Made by a program: the position numbers and the translations under genes
Notes under the pieces: generated by a model
The model's database searches: none
Told to the model about the DNA's origin: nothing
What the model saw: the letters and a program-made list of their open reading frames with translations, nothing else
Shown here: positions 23,823 through 32,240 of the stretch, piece by piece
How positions within the stretch are numbered: the first letter of the stretch is position 1
How the letters are laid out: the number at the start of each line of letters is the position of its first letter
Assembly (NCBI RefSeq): GCF_027111255.2
Contig: NZ_CP114285.2
Location: 1,612,001 to 1,676,000, forward strand
Reading direction: 5' to 3'
DNA from: Flavobacterium flavigenum
GTDB lineage: Bacteria; Bacteroidota; Bacteroidia; Flavobacteriales; Flavobacteriaceae
DNA length: 64,000 nucleotides

Positions 23823-23831
23823 AATATTAAA

Positions 23832-24593
23832 ATGAACAGAATAACCCAAAAATTACAAGAAGATAAAAAGATCCTTTCTATTTATTTTTCTGCAGGATAT
23901 CCAAACTTAAACGATACCGTTCAGATTATTCAGGATTTAGAAAAAAACGGAGTGGACCTGATCGAAATTGGCCTTCCTTTCAGTGATCCTTTGGCAGACG
24001 GGCCGACGATTCAGGCGAGTTCAACATCAGCGCTTCATAACGGAATGACCACTCAGCTTCTTTTTGACCAGCTGGCAAACATTCGCGAAAGCGTAAAAAT
24101 TCCGTTGATTATTATGGGCTATTTTAACCCAATGCTGCAATACGGAGTTGAAGCTTTCTGTAAAAAATGCGCGGAAATTGGTATCGACGGATTAATCATT
24201 CCTGATCTTCCGGTTGATGTTTATGCAGACGAATACAAAGCCATTTTCGAAAAATATGGTTTAATTAATGTGTTTTTAATTACACCACAAACTTCAGACG
24301 AGCGTATTCGTTTTATCGACAGCGTTTCAAATGGATTTATTTATATGGTAAGTTCGGCAAGTGTTACGGGATCACAATCTGGTTTTGGAAATGTTCAGGA
24401 AGAATATTTTGAGAGAATTTCAAATCTTAATCTAAGGAATCCTCAAATTGTAGGTTTTGGAATTTCGAATAAAGAAACTTTTAATCAGGCTACAAAATAT
24501 GCAAAAGGCGCTATTATTGGAAGTGCTTTTATCAAACATTTAAGCGAAAGCGGAAGTGGTAAGATTGAAGAATTTGTTGGTGGAATTCGATAA
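23832..24593 (+). CDS. trpA: tryptophan synthase alpha chain
   Basis: The 253-residue TIM-barrel protein has the active-site blocks LIEIGLPFSDPLADGPTIQ (catalytic Glu in EIGLPFSDP), GYFNPMLQYG, GLIIPDLPV and YMVSSASVTGSQSG. It cleaves indole-3-glycerol phosphate to indole for TrpB. It is the last gene of the operon, followed by a terminator. Confidence 0.96.
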   Translation: MNRITQKLQEDKKILSIYFSAGYPNLNDTVQIIQDLEKNGVDLIEIGLPFSDPLADGPTIQASSTSALHNGMTTQLLFDQLANIRESVKIPLIIMGYFNPMLQYGVEAFCKKCAEIGIDGLIIPDLPVDVYADEYKAIFEKYGLINVFLITPQTSDERIRFIDSVSNGFIYMVSSASVTGSQSGFGNVQEEYFERISNLNLRNPQIVGFGISNKETFNQATKYAKGAIIGSAFIKHLSESGSGKIEEFVGGIR

Positions 24594-24618
24594 TTTTTTT
24601 CCTTTTTTAATAAAATTG

Positions 24619-24650
24619 AAACGACATTTATTTTTTAGATGTCGTTTTAT
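24619..24650 (+). terminator. terminator of the trp operon
   Basis: AAACGACAT (24619-24627) pairs with ATGTCGTTT (24639-24647), followed by a short T/A run. It lies 25 bases past trpA. Confidence 0.65.
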
Positions 24651-24711
24651 ATTTAATTATTAAGCTATTAGATTACTATCGTAATTTTAAAAACTAATTT
24701 AAATTATTCCA

Positions 24712-25110
24712 ATGAAACTAATACTTATAATTACACTTTCATTTATATCAATTATAGGAAATTCGCAGGAAAATCAAAATCATGTTCAAAATGATTCAAT
24801 ATACTTAGGGAATTGTAAAGGAGGTGAAGATAATGCCAGAGCAGACTTTGAAAAAGGAATTTACAATTCATATTCATATGGCTTACAAATAAAAATTACT
24901 AAAAAATCTGAAATTGGATTTGATGAATTTTATGAAGATTATCTGAAAAGAAAATATTCAATAAACATAGAACATAGAGGTTGTGTTGTAACAGATTATT
25001 CAACTTGTTATTCAAATCTAATGGATAGATTAATCCTTGAAAAATTTGGATCTGATATATTCAAAAAAACCCGATTAGAAGCTAAAAAAATATTTAATAA
25101 AAGAAAATAA
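24712..25110 (+). CDS. secreted hypothetical protein
   Basis: The 132-residue product begins with a signal peptide (MKLILIITLSFISIIGNSQ). The mature part is charged and has four cysteines (Cys35, Cys86, Cys94 and one in between region TDYSTCYSNLM), which could form disulfides in the periplasm. NARADFEKGIYNSYSYG is the most conserved-looking block. I do not recognise the family. It stands alone between the trp terminator and the toxin-antitoxin remnant. Confidence 0.65.
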   Translation: MKLILIITLSFISIIGNSQENQNHVQNDSIYLGNCKGGEDNARADFEKGIYNSYSYGLQIKITKKSEIGFDEFYEDYLKRKYSINIEHRGCVVTDYSTCYSNLMDRLILEKFGSDIFKKTRLEAKKIFNKRK

Positions 25111-25160
25111 AGATAAAGTTGTTTCTTATTTGCTTTTATACAAGTTTATTTAATTCTTTA

Positions 25161-25168
25161 TACCTTTG
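25161..25168 (+). promoter_or_regulatory. candidate -7 element of the TA locus
   Basis: TACCTTTG matches TANNTTTG and lies 16 bases before the antitoxin ATG at 25185. Confidence 0.45.
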
Positions 25169-25184
25169 AATAAAATCAATTATT

Positions 25185-25426
25185 ATGGATTTAGAAGCTC
25201 GTAAAATATCATTTGTTCAGGAATTTCTAAGACTTCAAAATGAAGAAGTTATAATTAGACTCGAAAATTTACTTCATGAAAAAAAACTGAATTATTAGAT
25301 TTAGAAATGAAACCAATGAGTTTTGATCAATTCAATAAAGAAATTGATCAATCTTTAAATGATGCTGGACAAAGTCGAATCGTTTCTGCAAAAGATTTAA
25401 AATCAAGAAGCCAAAAATGGGATTAA
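25185..25426 (+). pseudogene. type II antitoxin with a -1 frameshift
   Basis: The frame from ATG 25185 encodes MDLEARKISFVQEFLRLQNE and so on, then stops at 25298 after 37 residues. One base back, the frame continues from KKTELLDLE through FDQFNKEIDQSLNDAGQS to the stop at 25424-25426, giving a normal length of about 80 residues for Bacteroidota antitoxins of ParE-type toxins. The break lies in an eight-A run (25279-25286), where A-AAA-AAA is in the slippery phase. Loss of one A or programmed slippage both fit. The last codons overlap the toxin start at 25417. Confidence 0.6.
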
Positions 25427-25714
25427 CTGTTTATTGGACTCAATTTGCAGAAGATATATTATAAATATAAAGCAGGAGTTAAAGTTGCAAAAAAATTAAT
25501 TAGTGGTTTAATAGATTGTTCACTTTCACTTGAATTTAATGCTTACGGAGGTCAAAGAGAAGAACTTTTAGCTGAAAGAATTCAGGATTTTAGATATTCA
25601 CTTTTTAAAAATTATAAGATCATTTACTGGATTGATGAACAAAAAAGTATTGTTTATATCGCTAATGTATTTGACACCAGACAAAATCCAGTACAAATAA
25701 AATTAAACAAATAA
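25417..25714 (+). pseudogene. ParE/RelE-type toxin, broken near residue 15
   Basis: The frame from ATG 25417 reads MGLTVYWTQFAEDIL, the usual start of these toxins, then stops at 25464. The rest of the protein (YKYKAGVKVAKKLISGLID ... FRYSLFKNYKIIYWIDEQ ... ANVFDTRQNP) continues in another frame to 25714. Compared with relatives I recall, about five residues around the loop after AED are missing as well. The VFDTRQNP ending and RYSLFKNYKIIYW are the ParE/RelE signature. The break removes a normal start, so the toxin is probably inactive. Confidence 0.6.
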
Positions 25715-25721
25715 ACTATAT

Positions 25722-25757
25722 AAAGCTGAAATACTAAGGTGTTTCAGCTTTTTTTAT
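25722..25757 (+). terminator. terminator after the toxin remnant
   Basis: AAAGCTGAAATAC pairs with GTGTTTCAGCTTT and is followed by TTTTT. It lies eight bases past the toxin stop. Confidence 0.8.
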
Positions 25758-25806
25758 TTAAAAAACCACGAAACCGTTTTATGTTAATATTGTGTTAAAC
25801 AAAAAC

Positions 25807-25837
25807 TAAACAAGTGTTTAAATTAAACAAGTGTTTA
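25807..25837. promoter_or_regulatory. tandem TetR operators
   Basis: Two identical sites TAAACAAGTGTTTA lie at 25807-25820 and 25824-25837, centres 17 bp apart. Each is a TAAACA-NN-TGTTTA palindrome. A TANNTTTG element (TAATTTTG, 25836-25843) overlaps the end of the second site, so binding would block the promoter of the tetR efflux operon. Confidence 0.7.
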
Positions 25838-25843
25838 ATTTTG
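25836..25843 (+). promoter_or_regulatory. -7 element of the efflux operon
   Basis: TAATTTTG matches TANNTTTG, 22 bases before the tetR ATG at 25866. It overlaps the second operator. Confidence 0.5.
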
Positions 25844-25865
25844 TATTCGATTTCAAAACAACATC

Positions 25866-26495
25866 ATGTCACAGATTGAATTAAACGATAAAAAAATTCA
25901 AATTCTGAAAGTAGCCGAGAAACTTTTTTCGGAAAAAGGATTTGAAGGAACGTCTATACGGGACATCTCTAAAGAGGCAAAAATTAATATTGCCATGGTT
26001 TCGTATTATTTTGGTTCTAAAGAAAAGCTGCTTGAAGCTTTGATAATTCATAAAACAGCTGATTTAAAATTACAAATCGAAAGTTTACAGCACGAAAAAC
26101 TTGAACCTCTTGATAAAGTAAATAAATTAGTCGAAATTTACATTAACCGAATCAATTGTAACAGAGGGATATTCAGGGTTTTACATTTCGAACTTACCTC
26201 AAAAAAAAGAGAAAATAGCTTAGCCGTTTTCACAGAATTGAAAAAAGGCAATTTAAAGTCATTGGAAACAATTATTCATGAAGGCCAGTCTAAAGGAATT
26301 TTTAGAAAAGATATAATTATTCCGCTTATCACTCCGACAATTATGGGTACTTTTTTTCATTTTCATATGAATAAACCTTTCTTCGTCGAATTACTGAATT
26401 TAAACACAGAAGAGTTGTATGATAATTACATCAAAACGATTCTTAAAAACCACATTCAACAAACTATAAAAGCACTACTTGTTTATGAAAATTAG
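25866..26495 (+). CDS. TetR-family regulator of the efflux operon
   Basis: The 209-residue protein has an N-terminal TetR helix-turn-helix at about 9-55: ILKVAEKLFSEKGFEGTSIR then DISKEAKINIAMVSYYFGSK. The C-terminal ligand domain is helical and unassigned. Two palindromes lie directly upstream, so autoregulation is likely. Its stop overlaps the tolC ATG (26485) by 11 bases, so the regulator and the pump are translated from one message. Confidence 0.92.
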   Translation: MSQIELNDKKIQILKVAEKLFSEKGFEGTSIRDISKEAKINIAMVSYYFGSKEKLLEALIIHKTADLKLQIESLQHEKLEPLDKVNKLVEIYINRINCNRGIFRVLHFELTSKKRENSLAVFTELKKGNLKSLETIIHEGQSKGIFRKDIIIPLITPTIMGTFFHFHMNKPFFVELLNLNTEELYDNYIKTILKNHIQQTIKALLVYEN

Positions 26496-27807
26496 TCAAT
26501 TAATGCTCTTTGGAGTTTTCTTTATCGGAATTTCTTCAATAGAAGCACAAGAAAAAACAAGTTTAACCTTAGACGAAGCCGTTAAGCTGGCGTGGGAAAA
26601 GAGTAACGAAGTTACACTTGCCAATACTAAGGTAAACACAAAAAAATACGAATTACAGTCGGTTAAGAATAATCAGTATCCGGACTTAAAAGTTTCGGGT
26701 CAATACCAGCGTTTAGGAAAAGCCTCGATTGACCTGCACAACGACCAGGCAAGTTCTGAGCCTATGGCATCTCCGGATCGTGCTATGTTAGGAATGGCAA
26801 ATCTTAGTCTGCCAATCTTTTCGGGATTTAAAATTCAAAGCAGTATTGATACTTACGAAAGTTTATACGAAGCAGAAACTGCGAATGCAGCTAAAACGAA
26901 AGAAGATGTTGCGCTCCGCGTAATTACCTATTATACTGCATTATATAAAGCCCAAAAAACATTAGATCTTTTAAACGAAAACCAGAAACAGGCAAAACAG
27001 CGTGTAACTGATTTTACCGAATTAGAAAAAAACGGAATTATTCCGAGAAATGATTTATTGAAAGCACAATTGATGGTTTCCAAAACACAATTATCTATTG
27101 ATGAAGCGAATAACAACATCAACAACATCAATTTTTATCTTACAACATTACTTAAATTAGATCCTTCAGTAAAACTTCAGGTTAATGAACAGGATTTCTT
27201 TAATTTAAAAACAAGCAATGCGCCAACATCTGATGCATTGGCATTGGAAAACAGAAAAGATTTAGAAGCTGTCCGTTTACAATCTAAAGCAAGTGAGGCA
27301 AACATTAGAGTTGCAAAAGCTGGTTACTATCCAACATTAGCTTTATTGGGAGGTTATACAGCTTTCGATCTTAAAGATTTTATTACTGTAAAATATGCCA
27401 TGAATTTTGGCGTTGGACTATCTTATGATTTATCGGGAATTCTAAAAAACAATTCGCACGTAAAAGAAGCTGAAAGTAAAGCGATGGAAGTAAAAAATTC
27501 TGAAGCACTTTTAAGCGATCGCATCAAAGTAGAAGTTCAAAAATCTATTGAAGATTATGACTTAGCTATTAATCAGAGTGTGGTTTATGATGAAGCATTA
27601 CAGCAGGCATCTGAAAACTACAGACTGGTAAAGGACAAATTCGACAACGGTTTATCTGACACCAATGATCTTGTTGAAGCTGATGTAGAACATTTAAGCG
27701 CTAAAATCAATACTGCTTTATCAAAAGCAACTATTATCCAAAAGTATTATGAATTACTTTCGGTATCCGGACAATTATCTCAATCATTCAATCTTTCTAA
27801 AATATAA
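26485..27807 (+). CDS. TolC-family outer-membrane efflux protein
   Basis: The 440-residue protein begins with a signal peptide (about 1-20, ending SIEAQ). LTLDEAVKLAWEKSNEV is the usual start of an OEP domain, and two OEP repeats follow, each with long coiled-coil helices (for example ALYKAQKTLDLLNENQKQAK and NQSVVYDEALQQASENYRLV). It forms the trimeric outer-membrane channel for the EmrAB-like pump. The ATG at 26485 is preferred over a TTG at 26479. It overlaps the tetR stop and is followed by the adaptor gene after 12 bases. Confidence 0.93.
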   Translation: MKISQLMLFGVFFIGISSIEAQEKTSLTLDEAVKLAWEKSNEVTLANTKVNTKKYELQSVKNNQYPDLKVSGQYQRLGKASIDLHNDQASSEPMASPDRAMLGMANLSLPIFSGFKIQSSIDTYESLYEAETANAAKTKEDVALRVITYYTALYKAQKTLDLLNENQKQAKQRVTDFTELEKNGIIPRNDLLKAQLMVSKTQLSIDEANNNINNINFYLTTLLKLDPSVKLQVNEQDFFNLKTSNAPTSDALALENRKDLEAVRLQSKASEANIRVAKAGYYPTLALLGGYTAFDLKDFITVKYAMNFGVGLSYDLSGILKNNSHVKEAESKAMEVKNSEALLSDRIKVEVQKSIEDYDLAINQSVVYDEALQQASENYRLVKDKFDNGLSDTNDLVEADVEHLSAKINTALSKATIIQKYYELLSVSGQLSQSFNLSKI

Positions 27808-27819
27808 TCGCTAGCTCTC

Positions 27820-28899
27820 ATGGAAAAGAAAAAGACAAATAAAAAATTCATCATTATACTAACCATTTTGATTTTAGTAGGAGGAACTTACGGAATTTCA
27901 AAATATTTACACTCTCAGGCACACGAAGAAACAGATGATGCCCAGATCGAGAAAAGAATGAATCCGATTATTCCGCGAGTATCGGGATACATTAGCAAAG
28001 TATATGTAAAAGATAATGATTTTGTAAAAAAAGGAGATACTTTGTTTACAATTGACAAGAGGGATTATCAATTGAAAATTGATGAAGCACAAGCAGCTTT
28101 ATTAGGAGCTGAAGGTCAGTATGAAGCTGCAAAAGCGGATATCGGAAGTGCCTACGCAAGCATTAATGTTTCTGATGCTCAGATGAAATCAGCTGGCGGT
28201 TCTATCGAAAGTGCTAAAATCAGACTCAGACAATTGACAAACGACTACAACCGTTATAATAATTTATATAAAACGCATACGATTACGAAACAACAATACG
28301 AGCAGGCATTAACAGCGAAAGAAGAAGCCGAAAATCAGGTTCGTGTTTTAGAGCAGCAACAAAGAGCAAGTTCATTCCAAAAATCGGTTATCCAGTCAAA
28401 ATCTAAAGTTTCTGACAAACAAACAGAAGTAGCTGCAGCTAATATCAAAAAAGCAAAAACTATGCTTGATGTTGCTCATTTAAACCTTTCATACACAGTA
28501 GTTACTGCTGCAATTGATGGTCAGGTTTCTAAAGTTGATATTCAGCCGGGACAATTGGTTCAGCCTGGTCAGTCTTTATTTTATATTATCAATAACAATG
28601 AAGCATGGGTTGTAGCAAACTTTAAAGAAACACAATTGAACAAAATGGTTGTGGGGCAAAAAGTAAGCTTAAAAGTAGATGCTTATCCTAATTATGAATT
28701 TAAAGGAACTGTTACTTCTTTCTCTCCTGCTACAGGATCCCGTTTTTCATTATTACCTCCTGACAATGCAACAGGAAACTTCGTAAAAACGATTCAGAGA
28801 TTACCGGTAAAAATTAGTTTAGACTCTTCAAACGATCCTAAAAAAGTAGAATTATTACGTCCTGGAATGAATGTTGACGTAGACGTACATTTGAAATAA
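27820..28899 (+). CDS. HlyD/EmrA-family membrane fusion protein
   Basis: The 359-residue protein has one N-terminal membrane helix (about 8-27). ETDDAQIEKRMNPIIPRVSG and VKKGDTLFTIDKRDYQ are the first lipoyl half, a long coiled coil spans about 90-210, and VSKVDIQPGQLVQPGQSLF is the second lipoyl half. The barrel ends in VDVDVHLK. It bridges the MFS pump and TolC in the periplasm. Confidence 0.93.
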   Translation: MEKKKTNKKFIIILTILILVGGTYGISKYLHSQAHEETDDAQIEKRMNPIIPRVSGYISKVYVKDNDFVKKGDTLFTIDKRDYQLKIDEAQAALLGAEGQYEAAKADIGSAYASINVSDAQMKSAGGSIESAKIRLRQLTNDYNRYNNLYKTHTITKQQYEQALTAKEEAENQVRVLEQQQRASSFQKSVIQSKSKVSDKQTEVAAANIKKAKTMLDVAHLNLSYTVVTAAIDGQVSKVDIQPGQLVQPGQSLFYIINNNEAWVVANFKETQLNKMVVGQKVSLKVDAYPNYEFKGTVTSFSPATGSRFSLLPPDNATGNFVKTIQRLPVKISLDSSNDPKKVELLRPGMNVDVDVHLK

Positions 28900-28904
28900 A
28901 ATAA

Positions 28905-30494
28905 ATGGCAGCAGCAGTACAAGGAGACGACGATTTAGTAGAATACGGCTACAGACGTGTAATCATTACGATTACGGCAGTACTTTGTGCATTGCTGGAA
29001 ATTGTAGATACAACCATTGTAAACGTAGCACTGACAGACATGCGCGGAAGTCTTGGGGCAACCCTGACTGACGTTGCGTGGGTAATTACAGCATACGCTA
29101 TTGCGAATGTGATTGTAATTCCGATGACGAGCTGGCTTTCGCAGCAATTTGGAAGACGAAATTATTTTGTGGCTTCGATCATAATATTTACCGTCTGTTC
29201 CTTTTTGTGTGGAAATGCCACAAATATTTGGGAACTGGTAGCTTTTAGATTCGTACAAGGTATGGGTGGTGGAGCACTACTGGTAACAGCTCAAACGATT
29301 ATTACAGAAAGTTATCCCGTTGCAAAACGAGGAATGGCGCAGGCCATTTACGGAATGGGTGTAATTGTTGGACCAACTCTGGGACCACCTTTGGGAGGTT
29401 ATTTAGTTGATAATTATTCCTGGCCTTATATTTTTTATATCAATATTCCGTTGGGAATTATTGCTACTATTTTGGCTTTAACTTTCGTTAGAAGTCCTAA
29501 ATATGGAGAAAAATTAAAAGCAAATCAGGTAGACTGGTGGGGAATTATTTTGTTGAGTACCTTTATTGGTTCATTACAATTCGTATTAGAGCACGGACAA
29601 CAGGACGACTGGTTTAACGATTCTTTAATTGTAACCTTAAGTGTTGTAACAGTTTTAGGATTGGTTTTATTTATTTGGAGAGAGCTTACTTATAAACATC
29701 CAATCGTGAACTTAAGTGTTCTAAAAGACGGAAACTTAAGAATTGGAACGGTAATGTGTTTCATCCTTGGTTTTGGTCTATACGGTTCAACATTGATTAT
29801 CCCAATTTATACGCAGTCGATTTTAGGATGGACCGCGACTGATGCCGGATTATTATTAATTCCGGGATCGATTACAACAGCGCTTATGATGCCGTTTGTG
29901 GGGAATATGATTCAGAAAGGTGTACCTCAGGGCTATATGGTGGGAGTAGGATTTTTAATTTTCTTTTTCTTCACTTTTATGATGTACAGCCGTATGACAC
30001 CTGATACGGGTGTCGAACACATGTACTGGCCGTTGATTTTAAGAGGAATTGGTTTAGGATTACTTTTCGTTCCTATTACAACGCTTTCACTATCAACCTT
30101 AAAAGGAAAACAAATTGGTGAAGGAGCAGCATTTACAGGAATGATGCGTCAGTTAGGCGGATCTTTTGGTATTGCGATTATTACTACGTTCATCACGCGC
30201 TTCAGCCAGTCTCACCGAGTAGATTTAATTAACAATTTAGATCCGGCAAAATTCGAAGTACAGCAGCGTCTTGCAGGAATGCAGCACGCCTTCATGGCAA
30301 AAGGTTACAGTGCCGATGTTGCTTTGAAAAAAGCTTATCAGGCTATTGATCTTTCTGTAATGAAACAAAGTACTGTAATGGCTTATATGGATATTTTCCT
30401 TTATTTAGGAATTATGTTTTTATGTTGCATACCGATTATTCTCTTTATCAAAAAAGGGAAGAACAAAATTAATGCAGCCGACGCAATGCATTAA
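28905..30494 (+). CDS. DHA2-family MFS drug efflux permease (EmrB-like)
   Basis: The 529-residue protein has 14 predicted membrane helices. LLEIVDTTIVNVALTDMRG is the DHA2 motif D1 region, WVITAYAIANVIVIPMTSWL and FVQGMGGGALLVTAQTII follow, and GMGVIVGPTLGPPLGGYLVD is motif C of antiporters. It would export hydrophobic drugs or toxic metabolites with protons. It is the last gene of the tetR-tolC-emrA-emrB operon. Confidence 0.94.
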   Translation: MAAAVQGDDDLVEYGYRRVIITITAVLCALLEIVDTTIVNVALTDMRGSLGATLTDVAWVITAYAIANVIVIPMTSWLSQQFGRRNYFVASIIIFTVCSFLCGNATNIWELVAFRFVQGMGGGALLVTAQTIITESYPVAKRGMAQAIYGMGVIVGPTLGPPLGGYLVDNYSWPYIFYINIPLGIIATILALTFVRSPKYGEKLKANQVDWWGIILLSTFIGSLQFVLEHGQQDDWFNDSLIVTLSVVTVLGLVLFIWRELTYKHPIVNLSVLKDGNLRIGTVMCFILGFGLYGSTLIIPIYTQSILGWTATDAGLLLIPGSITTALMMPFVGNMIQKGVPQGYMVGVGFLIFFFFTFMMYSRMTPDTGVEHMYWPLILRGIGLGLLFVPITTLSLSTLKGKQIGEGAAFTGMMRQLGGSFGIAIITTFITRFSQSHRVDLINNLDPAKFEVQQRLAGMQHAFMAKGYSADVALKKAYQAIDLSVMKQSTVMAYMDIFLYLGIMFLCCIPIILFIKKGKNKINAADAMH

Positions 30495-30520
30495 TGCTAA
30501 TAATAATTTATAATACTCAA

Positions 30521-30558
30521 AACGCCGAATTCAATTCAGAATTCGGCGTTGTTTTTTT
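30521..30558. terminator. terminator of the efflux operon
   Basis: AACGCCGAATTC pairs with GAATTCGGCGTT around a six-base loop, followed by GTTTTTTT. It lies 27 bases past emrB and can stop plus-strand transcription; yaaA converges from the other side. Confidence 0.88.
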
Positions 30559-30667
30559 ATATTTCTATTTATTACTGCTAACAGCTATTGAAAACCCTGC
30601 CTACAATATGTTCCGAGTCTCCGACTCTTTAAAAACTTTTGCTTTATTTATAAGATCATTGCAAAGT

Positions 30668-30715
30668 TTGGAAAACTTAGTCTCTTAGAATCTTAGTAAC
30701 TTAAAACCTTAAAGG
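30668..30715. repeat. CTTAGAATCTTAG-family repeat
   Basis: The words GAAAACTTAGTCTCTTAGAA and TCTTAGTAACTTAAAACCTT repeat the family seen before trpD. It sits just outside the yaaA stop. Confidence 0.5.
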
Positions 30716-31474
30716 TTATCTTGTAAAAACCAAATGATTCCCCTTAGAAAGATTGGCATCAAACTGATATCCTTCGTAATTGAAACCTTTTAAATCGTCA
30801 ATAGTTTCTGCGTTCGTATCAATTATATAACGAACCATCATGCCTCTCGCCTTTTTCGCAAAGAAACTGATCATTTTTAGTTTTCCGTCTTTATAATCTT
30901 TAAAGTCTGGCGTAATGACAGGCACTTTCAACGCTTTTACATCAACAGCAGAAAAATATTCGTTACTTGCTAAATTCACGAATAATTCGTCTTTTTTCAA
31001 TTCTTTGTTTAAAGCTTTGGTAACAGTTGGTTTCCAAAATTCATGCAGGTTTTTAGATTCACCAACCGGCATTTTTGTCCCCATTTCTAAACGATAGGCC
31101 TGCATTAAATCCAATGGTTTTAAAAGACCGTAAAGACCTGATAAAATTCGAAGTTTATTTTGTAAAACATCTAATTTCTCTAACGGAATTGTATAAGCAT
31201 CTAAACCGGTATAAACATCTCCATCGAAAGTATAAACTGCCGGACGTGCATTTGCTGGAGTAAAAGGCGTTTTCCAATCCTGATTTCTTTTCCAGTTTAA
31301 ATCGGCTAGTTTTTCTGAAATTGACATTAATTCTGATAATTCGGCTGGCTTTTTTTGCTTTACGACTTTGTGAACCACACGTGCTTCTTTTAAAAAAGAG
31401 GGTTCAGTATATTGAGATGTTGGTAATTCTTTTTCGAAATTCAATGATTTCGCAGGAGATATAACAATTTTCAT
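30716..31474 (-). CDS. yaaA: peroxide stress protein YaaA (DUF328/UPF0246)
   Basis: The 252-residue protein matches YaaA from end to end. MKIVISPAKSLNFEKELP is the N-terminal signature, YTGLDAYTIPLEKLDV and RILSGLYGLLKPLDLMQAYR mid-protein blocks, and MISFFAKKARGMMVRYIID the C-terminal block. Known members protect DNA under peroxide stress, binding DNA and limiting free iron. It is a single minus-strand gene converging on the efflux operon. Confidence 0.95.
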   Translation of the reverse strand: MKIVISPAKSLNFEKELPTSQYTEPSFLKEARVVHKVVKQKKPAELSELMSISEKLADLNWKRNQDWKTPFTPANARPAVYTFDGDVYTGLDAYTIPLEKLDVLQNKLRILSGLYGLLKPLDLMQAYRLEMGTKMPVGESKNLHEFWKPTVTKALNKELKKDELFVNLASNEYFSAVDVKALKVPVITPDFKDYKDGKLKMISFFAKKARGMMVRYIIDTNAETIDDLKGFNYEGYQFDANLSKGNHLVFTR

Positions 31475-31916
31475 TTGTATGTTTTTGTATGATTCAAAAA
31501 TACAAATTGCATTTCTAAAAATTATAGTTTGAAATTGATTTGTTCTATACCTCTATTTTTTAGCCACGAATTACACAAATATCCACGAATTTTTCTCTCA
31601 AGCAGGTTATTAAGATTTTTAGCCACAGATTAAAAAAATTCACACAGATTTTTTTAATCTTTCTAATCCTATAATCTATGGCTAAAAAAAAATCGTGGAT
31701 ATTTGTGGCAGCTCTTTCTCAATTCATAAAAATTGATGCTTCAAAATGTGAAATTGTTCAAAAAAGTGAACTCTAGATTATAATAGGCATTTTCTATGTT
31801 GTAAATTTGCAGCGATTAAATTTAAAACCGCAACCATTATTAAAATGTTAGGTTGATTCTCAGATAAAATGATTCATAAATAAATCACCGCAGATTCGCA
31901 AATTATTTTAAAATTT
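31475..31916. other. intergenic region with nested inverted repeats
   Basis: No gene is visible. A nested inverted repeat fills 31562-31712. A TANNTTTG match (TAAATTTG, 31802-31809) and a GCGGTTAAA-like word near 31888 lie ahead of the GxxExxY remnant. Confidence 0.5.
31562..31712. repeat. nested hairpin of CACGAATT / GCCACAGATT words
   Basis: The outer arms are GCCACGAATTACACAAATAT-CCACGA and TCGTGGATATTTGTGGC. The inner arms are AGCCACAGATTA (31621-31632) and TAATCTATGGCT (31672-31683). The outer word family also occurs at 5868-5896. The whole could fold into a long hairpin. Confidence 0.6.
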
Positions 31917-32217
31917 ATGGAAGACTACTTACACAAAGATGAAAGTTACTCTATCTTCGGAATTCTTTATGAAGTACACAAAAATTCAGGAAAAGGTTTT
32001 TCTGAAATTGTCTATAAAGACGCATTAGAATATGAATTCACTCAACTAAATATACCTTTTGAAAGGGAAAAAGAGTTTTCTGTAAATTATAAAAACACAA
32101 TACTGAAACATCAATGTCTTAACTATTTAAAAGTATCAGGAAATCAATTTAGCTATTCTGGCTAACTTTAATCTGAAATCATTAGAATATAAACGAATAG
32201 TGAAATCTAAAAATTAA
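31917..32217 (+). pseudogene. GxxExxY protein, internally deleted and frameshifted
   Basis: Residues 1-60 match GxxExxY proteins closely: VHKNSGKGFSEIVYKDALEY carries the G-x-x-E-x-x-Y motif, and FEREKEFSVNYKNTILKH follows. The next block of the family, about 25-30 residues with the KFYADFVV and ILEVKA core, is missing; the frame jumps to QCLNYLKVSGNQ. An extra T after CAATT then shifts the frame; the expected end (LAILANFNLKSLEYKRIVK) is still readable one frame over, to a stop at 32217. Both changes argue for decay. Confidence 0.65.
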
Positions 32218-32240
32218 TTTGCGAATTTGCAGTTAAAAAA

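Noticed and set aside
30494..30688. A 64-codon frame after the efflux operon
   Set aside because: It contains the operon terminator and repeat words; no protein-like features.
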